Part shown: in pieces, positions 52,439 through 61,899 of the stretch
Numbering within the stretch: position 1 is the stretch's first letter
Layout of the letters: every line of letters starts with the position of its first letter
Origin: Pyramidobacter sp. YE332
GTDB taxonomy: Bacteria; Synergistota; Synergistia; Synergistales; Dethiosulfovibrionaceae
Length of the DNA stretch: 64,000 nucleotides
Direction: 5' to 3'
Assembly (NCBI RefSeq): GCF_033060595.1
Contig: NZ_CP133038.1
Coordinates: 2,666,001-2,730,000, forward strand
Program-made: the position numbers and the translations under genes
The notes under the pieces: model-generated
What the model saw: only the letters and a program-made list of their open reading frames with translations
What the model was told of the DNA's origin: nothing
The model's database searches: none

Positions 52439-53293
52439 CTATTCGCGGGCGCTGTGCGGGTCGATCAGTACCCGCAGATAGTCGCCGACGCCGTCGAAAA
52501 GCTGCGTCACCAGCAGCAGCGCGACTCCGGGGAAGAACGCCGGCCACCACATCCCCGCCGCCAGATACTTCATCGATTCCGAGAGGATCACGCCCATGGC
52601 CGGCGTGTCCAGCGGCAGACCGTAGCCGAGGAAGGTGATGCCCGCTTCGTGCAGGATCGCGTGCGGAAACAGCAGGATCAGACCCACCACGTACTGCGGG
52701 AAGACGTGCGGGACGATGTGCCGTACGGCGATGTGCAGCGGCCCTTTGCCCAGCCTGCGGGCCACCTGCACGTACTGGGCCGAACGGATCTGCATGACCT
52801 CGGCGCGAATCAGTCGCGTCAGGTTGGGCCAGTGCGTCACCGCCACGCCCGTGATGACGCCGGCCGCGCCGCCGCCCATGGCGATGGAAATCAGAATGAG
52901 CAGGATCAGGTGCGGCACGCCCATGCACAGATCGACGAGATAGTTGACCACGGCGTCCACCGTGCCGCCGAAGATCGCCGACAGACTGCCGAGGACCAGT
53001 GCGATCACCGAACTGATCGCCGCCGACAGCAGGCCGATACGGATGCTCAGCGACAGCCCCGCGACCGTGCGGTAGAACATGTCTCGCCCGAGATTGTCCG
53101 TGCCGAACAGATGCGCCAGCGACGGCGCCAGGCGGCGGGCCGAATAGTTTGCCTCGAAACTTTCCGGCGGCAGCAGCAGCCCCCAGACGAATACGCCCGA
53201 CAGGATCAGCGTTCCCGTGCCGATCATCAGCAGCGTTTTGCGGCGGCGATTCAGCCAGGCCCTCGCCGGTTTTGCGCAGGCAAGCTCAGACAC
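52439..53293 (-). CDS. Nickel/peptide-type ABC transporter permease (NikC/OppC-like)
   Basis: A 284-residue permease. The N-terminal cytosolic segment and first TM are followed by HLFGTDNLGRDMFYRTVAGLSLSI, the DppC/NikC hallmark, then MGVPHLILLILISIAMG and the EAA-type loop EVMQIRSAQYVQVARRLG, contacting the ATPases. It overlaps the NikB-like gene by 8 bp. Confidence 0.9.
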   Translation of the reverse strand: MSELACAKPARAWLNRRRKTLLMIGTGTLILSGVFVWGLLLPPESFEANYSARRLAPSLAHLFGTDNLGRDMFYRTVAGLSLSIRIGLLSAAISSVIALVLGSLSAIFGGTVDAVVNYLVDLCMGVPHLILLILISIAMGGGAAGVITGVAVTHWPNLTRLIRAEVMQIRSAQYVQVARRLGKGPLHIAVRHIVPHVFPQYVVGLILLFPHAILHEAGITFLGYGLPLDTPAMGVILSESMKYLAAGMWWPAFFPGVALLLVTQLFDGVGDYLRVLIDPHSARE

Positions 53294-54275
53294 TGGAGCG
53301 CCCTCCCTCGCGGATCTGCGGGTCGACGAAGCCGTAAATGAGGTTGGCCGCGAGGTTGCCGGCGAACACGAAAAGGACGCTGAACAACGCGATTCCCATC
53401 AGCAGCGGCGCGTCGGCGTGAAGCCCCGCCTCGACGGCGGTGGCGCCAAGCCCTGGATAGGAGAAAACTTTCTCCGCCAGCACCGAGCCGCCGAACAGTT
53501 CGCTCACCGAAGCGCACTGCAGCGTCACCGCCGGCAGGGCGATGTTGCGCAGGCCGTGGCGGCGGATGATCTGGCCGAGCGTCTCGCCGCGGGCGCGGGC
53601 GAAGACGACGTACTCGCTCTCGAGCACGTCGATCAGCTTCTGCCGCGTGTGCAGCGCGATGTTGGCCACGCCTGTGATGGACAATGTCAGCGCCGGCAGG
53701 ACGAGGTGATGGAGCCGTTCGCCCCAGGTGACCTCCGAGGCGAGGCGCCCGATCGGAATGGAGAGTCCCAGCGGGAACCAGCGCAGCTCGACGGCGAAGA
53801 CCACCAGCACCAGCAGACCGATCCAGAACGTCGGCGTCGACGCCAGCACGAGGCTGAACGTCCTGACGATCTTATCGAGCCAGCTGTCGCGATACGTGCC
53901 GGCGGCGACGCCAAGAACGAGCCCCAGCGCGCCGGAGAGCGTCCATGCCGTGCCCATCAGCAGCAGCGAGGCCTTGAAACGCTCGCGCAGCACCGACGCA
54001 ACCGGCTGATGCAGCGACACCGACCTGCCCAAATCGCCGTGAAGCGCGCGTTTTGCCCAGATCACATAGCGCTGGAGCGGCGGCTTGTCCAAATCCCATT
54101 GTTCTTCGATGTGGGCCCGCTGTTCGTCGGAGACGTTGATCTCGCCCAGAAAGGCGTCGACGGCGTTCATCGGCGAGGCGGTGACCAGAAAGAAACTGAG
54201 CATCGAAGCGGATGCAAGCAAGAGCAGCATTCGCGTCAGCGAGCCGCTCAGATATTTCAGAAGGCTTTTATTCAC
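53286..54275 (-). CDS. Nickel/peptide-type ABC transporter permease (NikB/OppB-like)
   Basis: A 329-residue permease. ASPMNAVDAFLGEINVSDEQ is a DppB/NikB-like periplasmic loop. LASTPTFWIGLLVLVVFAVELRWFPLGL and the coupling loop ESEYVVFARARGETLGQIIRRHGLRN are diagnostic. I chose GTG 54275, preceded by AAGGAG; the longer frame to ATG 54323 lacks a better site. It lies 87 bp downstream of the binding-protein gene. Confidence 0.88.
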   Translation of the reverse strand: MNKSLLKYLSGSLTRMLLLLASASMLSFFLVTASPMNAVDAFLGEINVSDEQRAHIEEQWDLDKPPLQRYVIWAKRALHGDLGRSVSLHQPVASVLRERFKASLLLMGTAWTLSGALGLVLGVAAGTYRDSWLDKIVRTFSLVLASTPTFWIGLLVLVVFAVELRWFPLGLSIPIGRLASEVTWGERLHHLVLPALTLSITGVANIALHTRQKLIDVLESEYVVFARARGETLGQIIRRHGLRNIALPAVTLQCASVSELFGGSVLAEKVFSYPGLGATAVEAGLHADAPLLMGIALFSVLFVFAGNLAANLIYGFVDPQIREGGRSSV

Positions 54276-54362
54276 GGGAACGGGAGCTCCTTCCTTTGTC
54301 CTGTGTCGAAAAAACGAAAGCATGGCTGAATTCCGCCTTTCGGCAGAACTTCATGAAAAGCC

Positions 54363-55907
54363 TCAGTCGTCCCAGGACCACTCGTTCATGTTCTCGACGA
54401 CCGAAAGTCCCTGATTGCGTACGGGGATCTTATTCAGCGGGGGGAGGCGTAGCCCCTTGCGGACGAGATAATTGTTCCGGGGACGGCTGATGTACAGAAA
54501 CGGCACGTCCGCGGCGGCACGGGCCTCGGCCTTGCTCCAGAACGCGCTGGCCGTGTTCTGGTCCGTGGCGCGCATCGCCTGGTCGATGAGCGCGTCGACG
54601 TCGGGATTGCTGTAGGACGACGGATTGTTGATGACGGCCTTGTTGATGTTGGAGGAATGGTAATACAGTCTGAAGTCCATGGGGCTGGGAGCGCCGACGC
54701 TCCAACACGTAGGGACCGCGCGGGCTTTTCGGCATTCCGCCCAGGGCGCCGATCTGGCGATGATGCGGATGCCGAGAGCTTTGGCGTTATCAGCCAGCGC
54801 CACCACCGTATTGTAGCGATCCAGATCGTTGCTGCGGCCGGTGACGGTGAACTCGGCCTTGACGCCGTTTTTCTCGCGGATGCCGTCTCCGTCGGTATCT
54901 TTCCAGCCGGCGTCTTCGAGGAGCTTTTTGGCTTCTTCGACGCGATTGTCCTCAAAATCGATATGAGCCGCCCAAGGAAGCGTGTCGCTGCCAATCGAGC
55001 AGGCCGGCGTGCCCATGCCGTTCAGAGCGCGTTCCACCAGCTGCCGGCGGTTGATGCCGATATCCAGCGCCTTGCGGATCGCGGGGTCGCACGTCACGTT
55101 GTTGCCCGTCTTGCTTCCGTCGGGGGCCGTTCCCTCCGGAATGACCGGCAGGTTCACCGCCAACGTCCCCAGGACGTCGAGGCTCAGCAGCTCCATCCCT
55201 TCCACCGCCGAGTGCGCGTACTCGGAATTGACGAGGACGAGATCCAGCTGCCCCGATTGAGCGGCGGCCAACGCCGCGTCTTCGTCGATCTTGAGAATCG
55301 TGACACGCCGGAACGGCGATTTTGTGCCGTAATAATAGGGGTTCGGTTCGAGAATCAACTGCTGATCTTTCTGGAAATCGACGACGCGCCAGGCTCCCGA
55401 ACACACCGGCCGGTCGCCGTACGCTTCGTGATAAGCGTGCGCCGGCACGATGCCCACAAAGCTCAGAGCGTAAGGGAACAGCGACGAAGGCTCGCTCAAC
55501 GTGAATTCTACCGTGAAATCGTCGAGGGCCTTCACGCTCTCCATGACCGTCAGGTCGGCGGCCGAAGCGCTGGCCTTGGTCTTCTCGTAGGTGAAGACGA
55601 TGTCTTGGGCGGTCAGCGGCGTGCCGTCGGCGAACTTTGCGTCGCGGCGGATCTCATACGTGTAGCTGAGACCGTCGCCGCTGATTTTCTCGCGTATCGC
55701 CAGATCTTTTTCGAGCACGTTGTCCTTTCCCGACTTCAGCAGGTGGCAGTGAAAAATATCGGGCCCCCATACGCCGTGCCCGAGAATGGGATCGAATTTG
55801 CCCGCCACCATGTTGACGCCCGTAGAGATCACGATCTCGTCCTTCGCCATGGCCGTGCCGCAGAGCACGGCTGCCAGAGCCAACGCCGCAAGAAAACTCT
55901 TTTTCAT
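54363..55907 (-). CDS. Nickel/peptide-type ABC transporter substrate-binding protein (NikA/OppA-like), B12-regulated
   Basis: A 514-residue exported type II binding protein. The signal peptide is MKKSFLAALALAAVLCGTAMA, cleaved before KDEIV. YTYEIRRDAKFADGTPLTAQDIVFTYEK is the SBP family 5 signature, and RKALDIGINRRQLVERAL the second-lobe segment. Nik/Opp-type proteins bind Ni2+, other metal chelates or peptides. The cobalamin riboswitch upstream suggests that the ligand is cobalt, a cobalt chelate or a corrinoid. It is the first gene of the five-gene operon. Confidence 0.9.
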   Translation of the reverse strand: MKKSFLAALALAAVLCGTAMAKDEIVISTGVNMVAGKFDPILGHGVWGPDIFHCHLLKSGKDNVLEKDLAIREKISGDGLSYTYEIRRDAKFADGTPLTAQDIVFTYEKTKASASAADLTVMESVKALDDFTVEFTLSEPSSLFPYALSFVGIVPAHAYHEAYGDRPVCSGAWRVVDFQKDQQLILEPNPYYYGTKSPFRRVTILKIDEDAALAAAQSGQLDLVLVNSEYAHSAVEGMELLSLDVLGTLAVNLPVIPEGTAPDGSKTGNNVTCDPAIRKALDIGINRRQLVERALNGMGTPACSIGSDTLPWAAHIDFEDNRVEEAKKLLEDAGWKDTDGDGIREKNGVKAEFTVTGRSNDLDRYNTVVALADNAKALGIRIIARSAPWAECRKARAVPTCWSVGAPSPMDFRLYYHSSNINKAVINNPSSYSNPDVDALIDQAMRATDQNTASAFWSKAEARAAADVPFLYISRPRNNYLVRKGLRLPPLNKIPVRNQGLSVVENMNEWSWDD

Positions 55908-55973
55908 GTCTGCCTCCAAAGTATGCTTGCGCGGAAAACCGCGCTCTTGGCGCTTTGGCCGGAGAGTGAAAAC

Positions 55974-56018
55974 GAAAAAACACGCCGGCTGCGTCCGCAA
56001 GGACACAAACCGGCGCGT
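55974..56018 (-). terminator. Riboswitch expression-platform terminator
   Basis: On the minus strand CGCCGGTTTGTGTCC pairs with GGACGCAGCCGGCG (one-base bulges), followed by TGT6. It lies between the riboswitch and the binding-protein start, so ligand binding would stop transcription here. Confidence 0.82.
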
Positions 56019-56074
56019 CCGTTTTCACGCGCACTCGGCGCTCGCTTTGGGCACGGCGAACGCTTCTTTCGAAA

Positions 56075-56275
56075 ATGTGTAAGTCTCCTGACTCGCGCTC
56101 TGGAAGACGATGGTCTTGCCGCGTTCACGCCTGTCTTCCCATGGCGAAGCCACAGTGACGGACTTTCGTCCCGGCGCCCATACCACGGCGGCGCTTCGGC
56201 GTGACCTCGCGCTTACAGTGCCGGCCGCGCGGGGATTTTCACCCCATTCCATTTACGCCGTTTCCGCCGAACGGA
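56075..56275 (-). promoter_or_regulatory. Cobalamin riboswitch
   Basis: On the minus strand the core is readable: GGTGAAAATCCC (56244-56233), CACTGTAAGCG (complement at 56210-56220), GTCACTGTGG, and the B12 box AGTCAGGAGACT (56093-56082). The order and spacing fit the class. It lies between the promoter at 56319 and the terminator at 55974, controlling the Nik-like ABC operon. Confidence 0.9.
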
Positions 56276-56318
56276 AGGGAAACGGCGACACATTTTCCGC
56301 AATTCTTTCCATGCAGCG

Positions 56319-56347
56319 AGTTTAATATAACTTCGTGAAAAAATCAA
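56319..56347 (-). promoter_or_regulatory. Sigma-70-type promoter of the B12-controlled operon
   Basis: On the minus strand TTGATT, a 17-base spacer and TAAACT, about 40 bp before the riboswitch core. Confidence 0.6.
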
Positions 56348-56434
56348 TTGACGACAAAGAAGAGATGTCGTTGTTCAGTGATAAAGTCCCCCATAACTGT
56401 TCCAAGAAAATGTCACTCTGAGATAATACCGTTC

Positions 56435-57828
56435 ATGAAACAGGAGCGAATGACATTGTCACAAAAGGAACTGGATCGTATCAGGATTATCGGAGCGCTT
56501 GTCGACGGACGCATGACGAACAGGGAGGCGGCGGAAAAGCTGGGGCTCTGTCAACGGCAAATCATCAGGATCAAAAAGAGGTTCGTCGTTCAAGGGGCGG
56601 CGGGGCTTGTTCACGGCAACCGCGGCAGAACGTCTCGGCGCAGGATCGGAGATGAGGTTCGGGAGTCGGTGCTGAAGGCGTATGAGGAGGTCTATTACGA
56701 TTTCAACTTCTCTCACTTTGCGGAATGCCTGAACGAACGAGAGGGGATCGGGATCAGTCGTTCGAGTGTCGTCCGCATTCTGAAGGACGAGGGGATCAGG
56801 AGCAAGAAGAGTGCGCGGCGGCGGCCGAAGCTTCACCGTTCTCGACCGCGGAAGGTGGCCGCGGGGATGTTGTGGCAGACTGACGCCACGTCGTTTGAAT
56901 GGTTTGGCAGGGGGAACGGGCGTGCGACGCTGCACGCTTATATTGACGATGCGACGGGGATCGTGACTGGCGCCTGTTTCACTGAGAACGAATGTATGGC
57001 GGGCTATGTCGCCGCGCTGGGGATGGGGATCGAGGGGTATGGGCTGCCGATGGCGATTTACAGCGACCGGCATACGATTTTCCGCTCTCCAAAGGCACGG
57101 GCGCAGGATGATGAGGATCGGATCGAAGGGAATGAAGAAAATGAAGGGAATGAGGCGGGGAAGGAGGAGCCGTTAAGTTGTTTCGGACGGGGGCTGAAGG
57201 ATCTTGGGATCGGGCAGATCTTTGCCTTGACGCCGGAGGCGAAGGGGCGTGTCGAACGTCTTTGGAACACGATGCAGGACAGGCTGCCGGGGAGCTGAGG
57301 CTGCTTGGCGTCTCGGATATCACGGCGGCCAACGAGGTTTTGCCCAAGCTCATCGCCAGGCACAATCGGAAGTTTGCCGTCAATCCGGCTGAGGGAGAGG
57401 ACGTTTATGTGAAGCCGGAAGGAAAAGTCGATTTGGATTTTCTCTTTGCGCGTCGCGAATCTCGCAGGACGGATCACGGCGGCATGATCTCCTACGGAGG
57501 TCGTCGGTACGTTCCGGCGGCGGACGATTGCCTCGGGATGGCCCAAACGACGGTTGAGGTGCGTGAAACGTCGACCGGGCGGATCTGGGGTGTTTCCAAG
57601 GGCAGACGGATCGAGATGAAGGAGGTTGAAAGTCAAAAACGAGTCAACTCCGATGAGGCATCGGCAAAGAAACGGAAAAGCGGGCTTGTGAAAGCGCACA
57701 CCGCCGGAATCCTCATTCCCAGCGTCAAAGAAAGCGTGGCTTACCCGCAGCATTGTCCAGGGAAAGCGTCCCAATGGCCCGTCCGGTGCCACTGCCGCGA
57801 CGCCGGGGGTCGTTTGCGAAGGAACTAG
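56435..57828 (+). pseudogene. ISNCY-type transposase, one-base frameshift
   Basis: The first frame (ATG 56435 or 56450) holds a helix-turn-helix (GRMTNREAAEKLGLCQRQIIR) and a catalytic core starting LWQTDATSFEWFG (first Asp) and MAIYSDRHTIF (second Asp), ending at RVERLWNTMQDRLPG. The family sequence resumes in another frame at ELRLLGVSDITAANE and HNRKFAV. Adding one base to the G4 run at 57289-57292 joins them into roughly 460 residues. Terminal inverted repeats could not be fixed. The right side runs into the 3' end of the dehydrogenase gene with no spacer, so the element may be truncated. Confidence 0.8.
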
Positions 57829-58703
57829 GCACGCGAAGCAAGATACAGTTTGTACAGCGCCTGGGTACCGTCGTTTTCGCCGCCTTCGTCAGCCAGGCGG
57901 CGGTAAAGTTTGTCGGCCAGCTCCAGCCCGGGCAGGTCGAGCTTCATCTCCCGCGCGCAGTCGAGGGCGATGCCCATGTCCTTGATGAAGTGCTTGACGT
58001 AAAACCCGGGCTTGAAATCGCCCTTCAGCATGCGCGGCGCCAAGTTGCTCATCGAAAAGCTGCCCGCCGCGCCGCCGGAGATGCTGGTCAGAACCGACTG
58101 CGGATCGAGCCCGGCCGTGCGCGCGTAGGCCAGCGCTTCGCAGACGCCCATCATGTTGGACGCGATGGCGATCTGGTTGGCCATCTTGGTATGCTGCCCC
58201 GCGCCCCATGTGCCCTGAAGCCTCCATTCTTTGCCCATGGCGGCGAACAGCGGCTCCGCCAGCTTGAACGCCGCTTCCGGGCCGCCGGCCATGATCGTCA
58301 GCTTGGCCTCGCGCGCCCCTACGTCGCCGCCGGAAACGGGCGCGTCGAGCGCCTCGCCGCCCAGCTCCCGCGCTTTGGCGCCGATTTTCGCGGCCAGCAG
58401 CGGCGACGAGGTGGTCATATCGATGACCAGCTTGCCCAGAGCAAAGCCCGCGAACAGACCTTTTTCGCCGAAGTAGACCTGCTCCACGTCGCGCGGATAG
58501 CCGACGACCGTGATCACCGCCTCGGCCGCGCGCATCACCGCGGCGGGGCTGTCGGCCCATGCCGCGCCGGATGCCAGCAACGTTTCGGCGGAAGCTTTCG
58601 TGCGATTATAGACTGTCAGCTCGAAACCGGCTTTCATCAGGTTCGCCGCCATCGCTCTCCCCATCACGCCCAGCCCGACAAAACCGATCTTCTTCAAAGT
58701 CAT
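57825..58703 (-). CDS. NAD(P)-dependent beta-hydroxyacid dehydrogenase (HIBADH/GarR-like)
   Basis: A 292-residue oxidoreductase. GFVGLGVMGRAMAANLMKAG is the cofactor motif, DAPVSGGDVGAREAKLTIMAGG the substrate-binding segment (SGG), and WGAGQHTKMANQ carries the catalytic Lys. The family reduces tartronate semialdehyde, 3-hydroxyisobutyrate or succinic semialdehyde; the substrate is open. I chose ATG 58703 (AAAAAGGAGA upstream) over the longer frame. Its stop directly meets the transposase remnant. Confidence 0.88.
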   Translation of the reverse strand: MTLKKIGFVGLGVMGRAMAANLMKAGFELTVYNRTKASAETLLASGAAWADSPAAVMRAAEAVITVVGYPRDVEQVYFGEKGLFAGFALGKLVIDMTTSSPLLAAKIGAKARELGGEALDAPVSGGDVGAREAKLTIMAGGPEAAFKLAEPLFAAMGKEWRLQGTWGAGQHTKMANQIAIASNMMGVCEALAYARTAGLDPQSVLTSISGGAAGSFSMSNLAPRMLKGDFKPGFYVKHFIKDMGIALDCAREMKLDLPGLELADKLYRRLADEGGENDGTQALYKLYLASRA

Positions 58704-58821
58704 CAGAATCTCTCCTTTTTCATCAGATCCCGCGCGGCGCAAGCCGCGCTCGTCTTCCTTTTTGTTTTATTCTAGCACGGATCGTTCGCATGAAGAGCCA
58801 CGAGTTTTCTCCGCTGGATAT

Positions 58822-58850
58822 TTATCAAGCCGGTATGAAAATGTTATAAT
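58822..58850 (+). promoter_or_regulatory. Sigma-70-type promoter of the aminotransferase gene
   Basis: TTATCA, a 17-base spacer and TATAAT, 38 bp before ATG 58888. Confidence 0.6.
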
Positions 58851-58887
58851 GGCGCAAATTTGAAAAACCCAGTCAGGAGGCCTGACC

Positions 58888-60077
58888 ATGGAATACAGAC
58901 TCAGTCACCGCGCCCAGAACCTGCGCCGCTGCATGATGGACGCCTTTCATCTGCGCGACGCGAAGGACATGATCTTCTTCAACTCAGGACAGCCCGCGGC
59001 GGATCTTTATCCTCGCGCCCTGCTGCGCGCCGTCCTCGACGAGCTGCTCGCCGAGGAGCCGCAGATACTCGCCTACCCCGGTTCGCAGGGCGACGAAGAA
59101 CTGCGCAAAGCCCTGGCCGAACGCCAGAACCGCCTCGACGGCGGCGCCGGCATCCGGGCGGAACAGATCGTCGTCACCAACGGCGGCACCGGCGGCGCCG
59201 ATCTGCTCGCCCAGTTATTTATCGATCCCGGCGACACGGTGCTGAGCGAAACGCCCACGTTCCCGGAGACGCTGGACTGCTTCACCAAATCCGGCGCGCG
59301 CCTCGCAGGCGTCTCCATGGATGCCGGCGGGCCGCTGCCCGACGAGCTCGAACGCCTGGCGCAAAAGTGCCGGCCGCGCTTCTTTTATGTCATCCCCAAC
59401 TTTCAGAACCCCACGGGGCGCTGCACCTCGCCCGAACGCCGCCGCGCCGTCGCGGAGATCGCGCGCCGGTACGGCTTCTTCATCGTCGAGGACGATCCCT
59501 ATCGCGAGCTGAGCTTCGACGCCGCGCCGCCGCCTTCCTATCATTCGCTGGCGCCCGACTGCACGATCTCCATGGGCAGCCTCTCCAAGACCATCGCGCC
59601 GGGAATGCGCATCGGCTGGCTGGTGCTGCCGGACGAGCTGGTCGAGCGCGCCGTGATGACGCTCAAGGCCACGGCGCTGTGTTATCCCGCCCTGCTCCAC
59701 CGCGCCGCCGCGCGCGTGCTCGAACATCCTCAGTTCGACGCTCACGTCGCCGAGTTATGCCGCGATCTGAAGCGACGTTACCAGCTTTTGACTGGATTGA
59801 TGAGCGCACAGATCCCAACGGGATGGCTGACGTGGGAAACGCCGCTGGGGGAATGTTCCTGTGGTGCCGCCTGCATGACGGCGTCTCGGCCATGGACTTC
59901 GCCGTGCGCGCCCGCGATCGTTGGCACGTGGCCTTTTTCCCCGGCGTGTGTTTCACACCCAACTACGAAGGGGAAGACTTCTCGCTGCGCCTTACCTTCG
60001 CGCGCCAGACCGACGCCCAGATGGCCGAAGGCGTACGCCGCATCGCCGCGGCGCTGAAGAGCTTCGCCGCGAACTGA
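58888..60077 (+). pseudogene. PLP aminotransferase (2-aminoadipate/valine-pyruvate type), one-base frameshift
   Basis: A class I/II aminotransferase of the LysN/MocR-C-terminal group. FNSGQPAADLYP, LAYPGSQGDEELRKAL, VTNGGTGGADLL, NFQNPTGRCTSPERR, EDDPYRELSF and the PLP lysine in SMGSLSKTIAPGMRIGW are all in the first frame, to LTWETPLG. The family then continues in another frame with GMFLWCRL and VAFFPGVCF, ending at 60077. Adding one base to the G5 run at 59847-59851 restores about 396 residues. It may be a sequencing undercall. Likely role: transamination of amino acids before fermentation. Confidence 0.87.
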
Positions 60078-60204
60078 CGCAGAGTTTCGGCGCCGTGGGG
60101 ACAGGACTCGCATAAACATGCGTCGCGCGGTTTGCGGCACAGCCCTGTGAAAAGGACGGGACCGTACGGTCTCTATTCAACGGGAAACGATGAAGCGCTG
60201 CTTC

Positions 60205-60233
60205 TTGACATATTCATAAAATATATGTTAGAT
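60205..60233 (+). promoter_or_regulatory. Sigma-70-type promoter of the dipeptidase gene
   Basis: TTGACA, a 17-base spacer and TTAGAT, 42 bp before ATG 60275. Confidence 0.8.
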
Positions 60234-60274
60234 TCATTGCACCTTGTTTCACAAAACGAAAAGGAGGCAATGCA

Positions 60275-61891
60275 ATGTCGAAGAAATTTTTAAGCGTTCT
60301 GCTCCTTCTGATCGGAATCACCTGTGAAGCGGCTCTGGGCTGCACCGTTTTTGGCGTCGGAAAGAATGTGTCCGCGACGGGGCACGCCATGGTTTCGCAT
60401 TCCTGCGACTCCATGTCGGACACGTTTCAGCTGCACCTGATTCCCGCCGCGTCGCATGAAGCGGGCGCTGAGCGCTTTTTGCTCAAAGAAGGCAAAGGCT
60501 GCGACGCCGGCGCCGATCCCGGCGTGATCGGCAAAATCCCCGAAGTTCCGCAGACCAATCAGTATCTGACCAGCCGCTACTCGTTCCTCAACGACAAGGG
60601 ACTGGCCATGGGCGAATCGACCATGACGATGACCGCCGACGACAAACGCAGCGAAAAAGTGCTGGAAGTCATGGAAACCAACGCTTTCGGCATGACGAAC
60701 TGCCATATCGTTCAGGACATCGCCCTCGAACGCGCCGGCACCGCCCGCGAGGCCGTAAAGGTCATCGGCGATCTGATCGACGAATACGGCTGGTACGAGG
60801 CCGGCGAGACCATGCCGATCACCGACGGCGACGAAGTATGGATCGTCGAAGCCTACGGCAACAAGATGTGGGCCGCCTGGCGCGTGCCCGACGACGAGAT
60901 TTTCGTGGCCGCGAACCGCGCCCGTCTGCGCGAACTCGACCTGACCGATACGGAAAACGTCGCCTACGCTCCCGGCATGGTCGAGTACGCCGTCGAGCAG
61001 GGCTTCATCGACGCCAAAGACGTGAACATGAAGAGCTTCAGCCCCGCCGACGTGTTCTATCCCACGCTGCGCCTTTACTCCGCGCTGCGCGAATGGCGCG
61101 CGCTCACCCTCTTCGCACCCTCCCTCAAACTCGATCCCTACGCCCACTATTTCCCCAAGTCGGTCAAGCCCGACAAACCCGTCACCGTCGCCGACCTGTT
61201 CCGTATTTACGGCGACTGGTACGAAGGCACCGAGTTCGACCTCAGCAAAGGCCCCGCCGCCGGTCCCTACGGCAATCCCAACCGCTACCGCAAAGAGATC
61301 AAACTGGGCTGGAACGACAACGAATTCCCCCGCGCCATCAACGACTACCGCCACACCTACGTGCAGATCTGCGAGGTCGATCCCACCCTGCCCGAAGCCG
61401 TGCGCGGCATCGTCTGGTTCGGTTACGGCGCCGCCGACACCACCTATCTGACGCCCTTCTGGGCCAGCATGAAAGCTCTGCCCGAGCCCTTCACCACCGG
61501 CACGCGCAAAGGCCCCTTCGACCCCAAGTCCGCCTGGTGGGAGTGCATCCGCGTGCAGCACATCGCCGAACTGCGCTACCAGGACATCCGCAAGGAGATC
61601 ATCGACTACCGCACGCCCCTCATGGAAGCCGATTACGTCAAGGCGCACGAGATTCAAAAGCAGGCGGCCGAGCTGATCAAAAACGGCCAGAGCGACAAAG
61701 CTCTCGACTTGATCACCGACTACGCCTGCGGCAACGCCGTCGCCCGCCACAAGGGCTGGAACGAACTGGGCAACCGTCTCTTCGCCAAATACTGCCTGAA
61801 CGGCACCAACATGGAGTACAAAACCTATCCCGAAGAGTGGAGCCGTCTGATCTGGAAAGGCCCCTTCCTCCGTCCCGACGGCACCAAGTAA
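60275..61891 (+). CDS. Exported C69 family dipeptidase (PepD-type, Ntn hydrolase)
   Basis: A 538-residue peptidase. Residues 1-22 are a signal sequence, and Cys 23 (LGC then TVFGVGK) is the N-terminal nucleophile of the family, freed by cleavage. SHSCDSMSDTFQ, RYSFLNDKGLAMGESTM, and ITDGDEVWIVEAYGNKMWAAWRVPDDE with ANRARL are typical C69 segments. It would hydrolyse dipeptides outside the cytosol. Because LGC can also be read as a weak lipobox, lipidation, which would block the nucleophile, is an alternative. AAAAGGAGG precedes the start. Confidence 0.9.
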   Translation: MSKKFLSVLLLLIGITCEAALGCTVFGVGKNVSATGHAMVSHSCDSMSDTFQLHLIPAASHEAGAERFLLKEGKGCDAGADPGVIGKIPEVPQTNQYLTSRYSFLNDKGLAMGESTMTMTADDKRSEKVLEVMETNAFGMTNCHIVQDIALERAGTAREAVKVIGDLIDEYGWYEAGETMPITDGDEVWIVEAYGNKMWAAWRVPDDEIFVAANRARLRELDLTDTENVAYAPGMVEYAVEQGFIDAKDVNMKSFSPADVFYPTLRLYSALREWRALTLFAPSLKLDPYAHYFPKSVKPDKPVTVADLFRIYGDWYEGTEFDLSKGPAAGPYGNPNRYRKEIKLGWNDNEFPRAINDYRHTYVQICEVDPTLPEAVRGIVWFGYGAADTTYLTPFWASMKALPEPFTTGTRKGPFDPKSAWWECIRVQHIAELRYQDIRKEIIDYRTPLMEADYVKAHEIQKQAAELIKNGQSDKALDLITDYACGNAVARHKGWNELGNRLFAKYCLNGTNMEYKTYPEEWSRLIWKGPFLRPDGTK

Positions 61892-61899
61892 CCTAAGAA

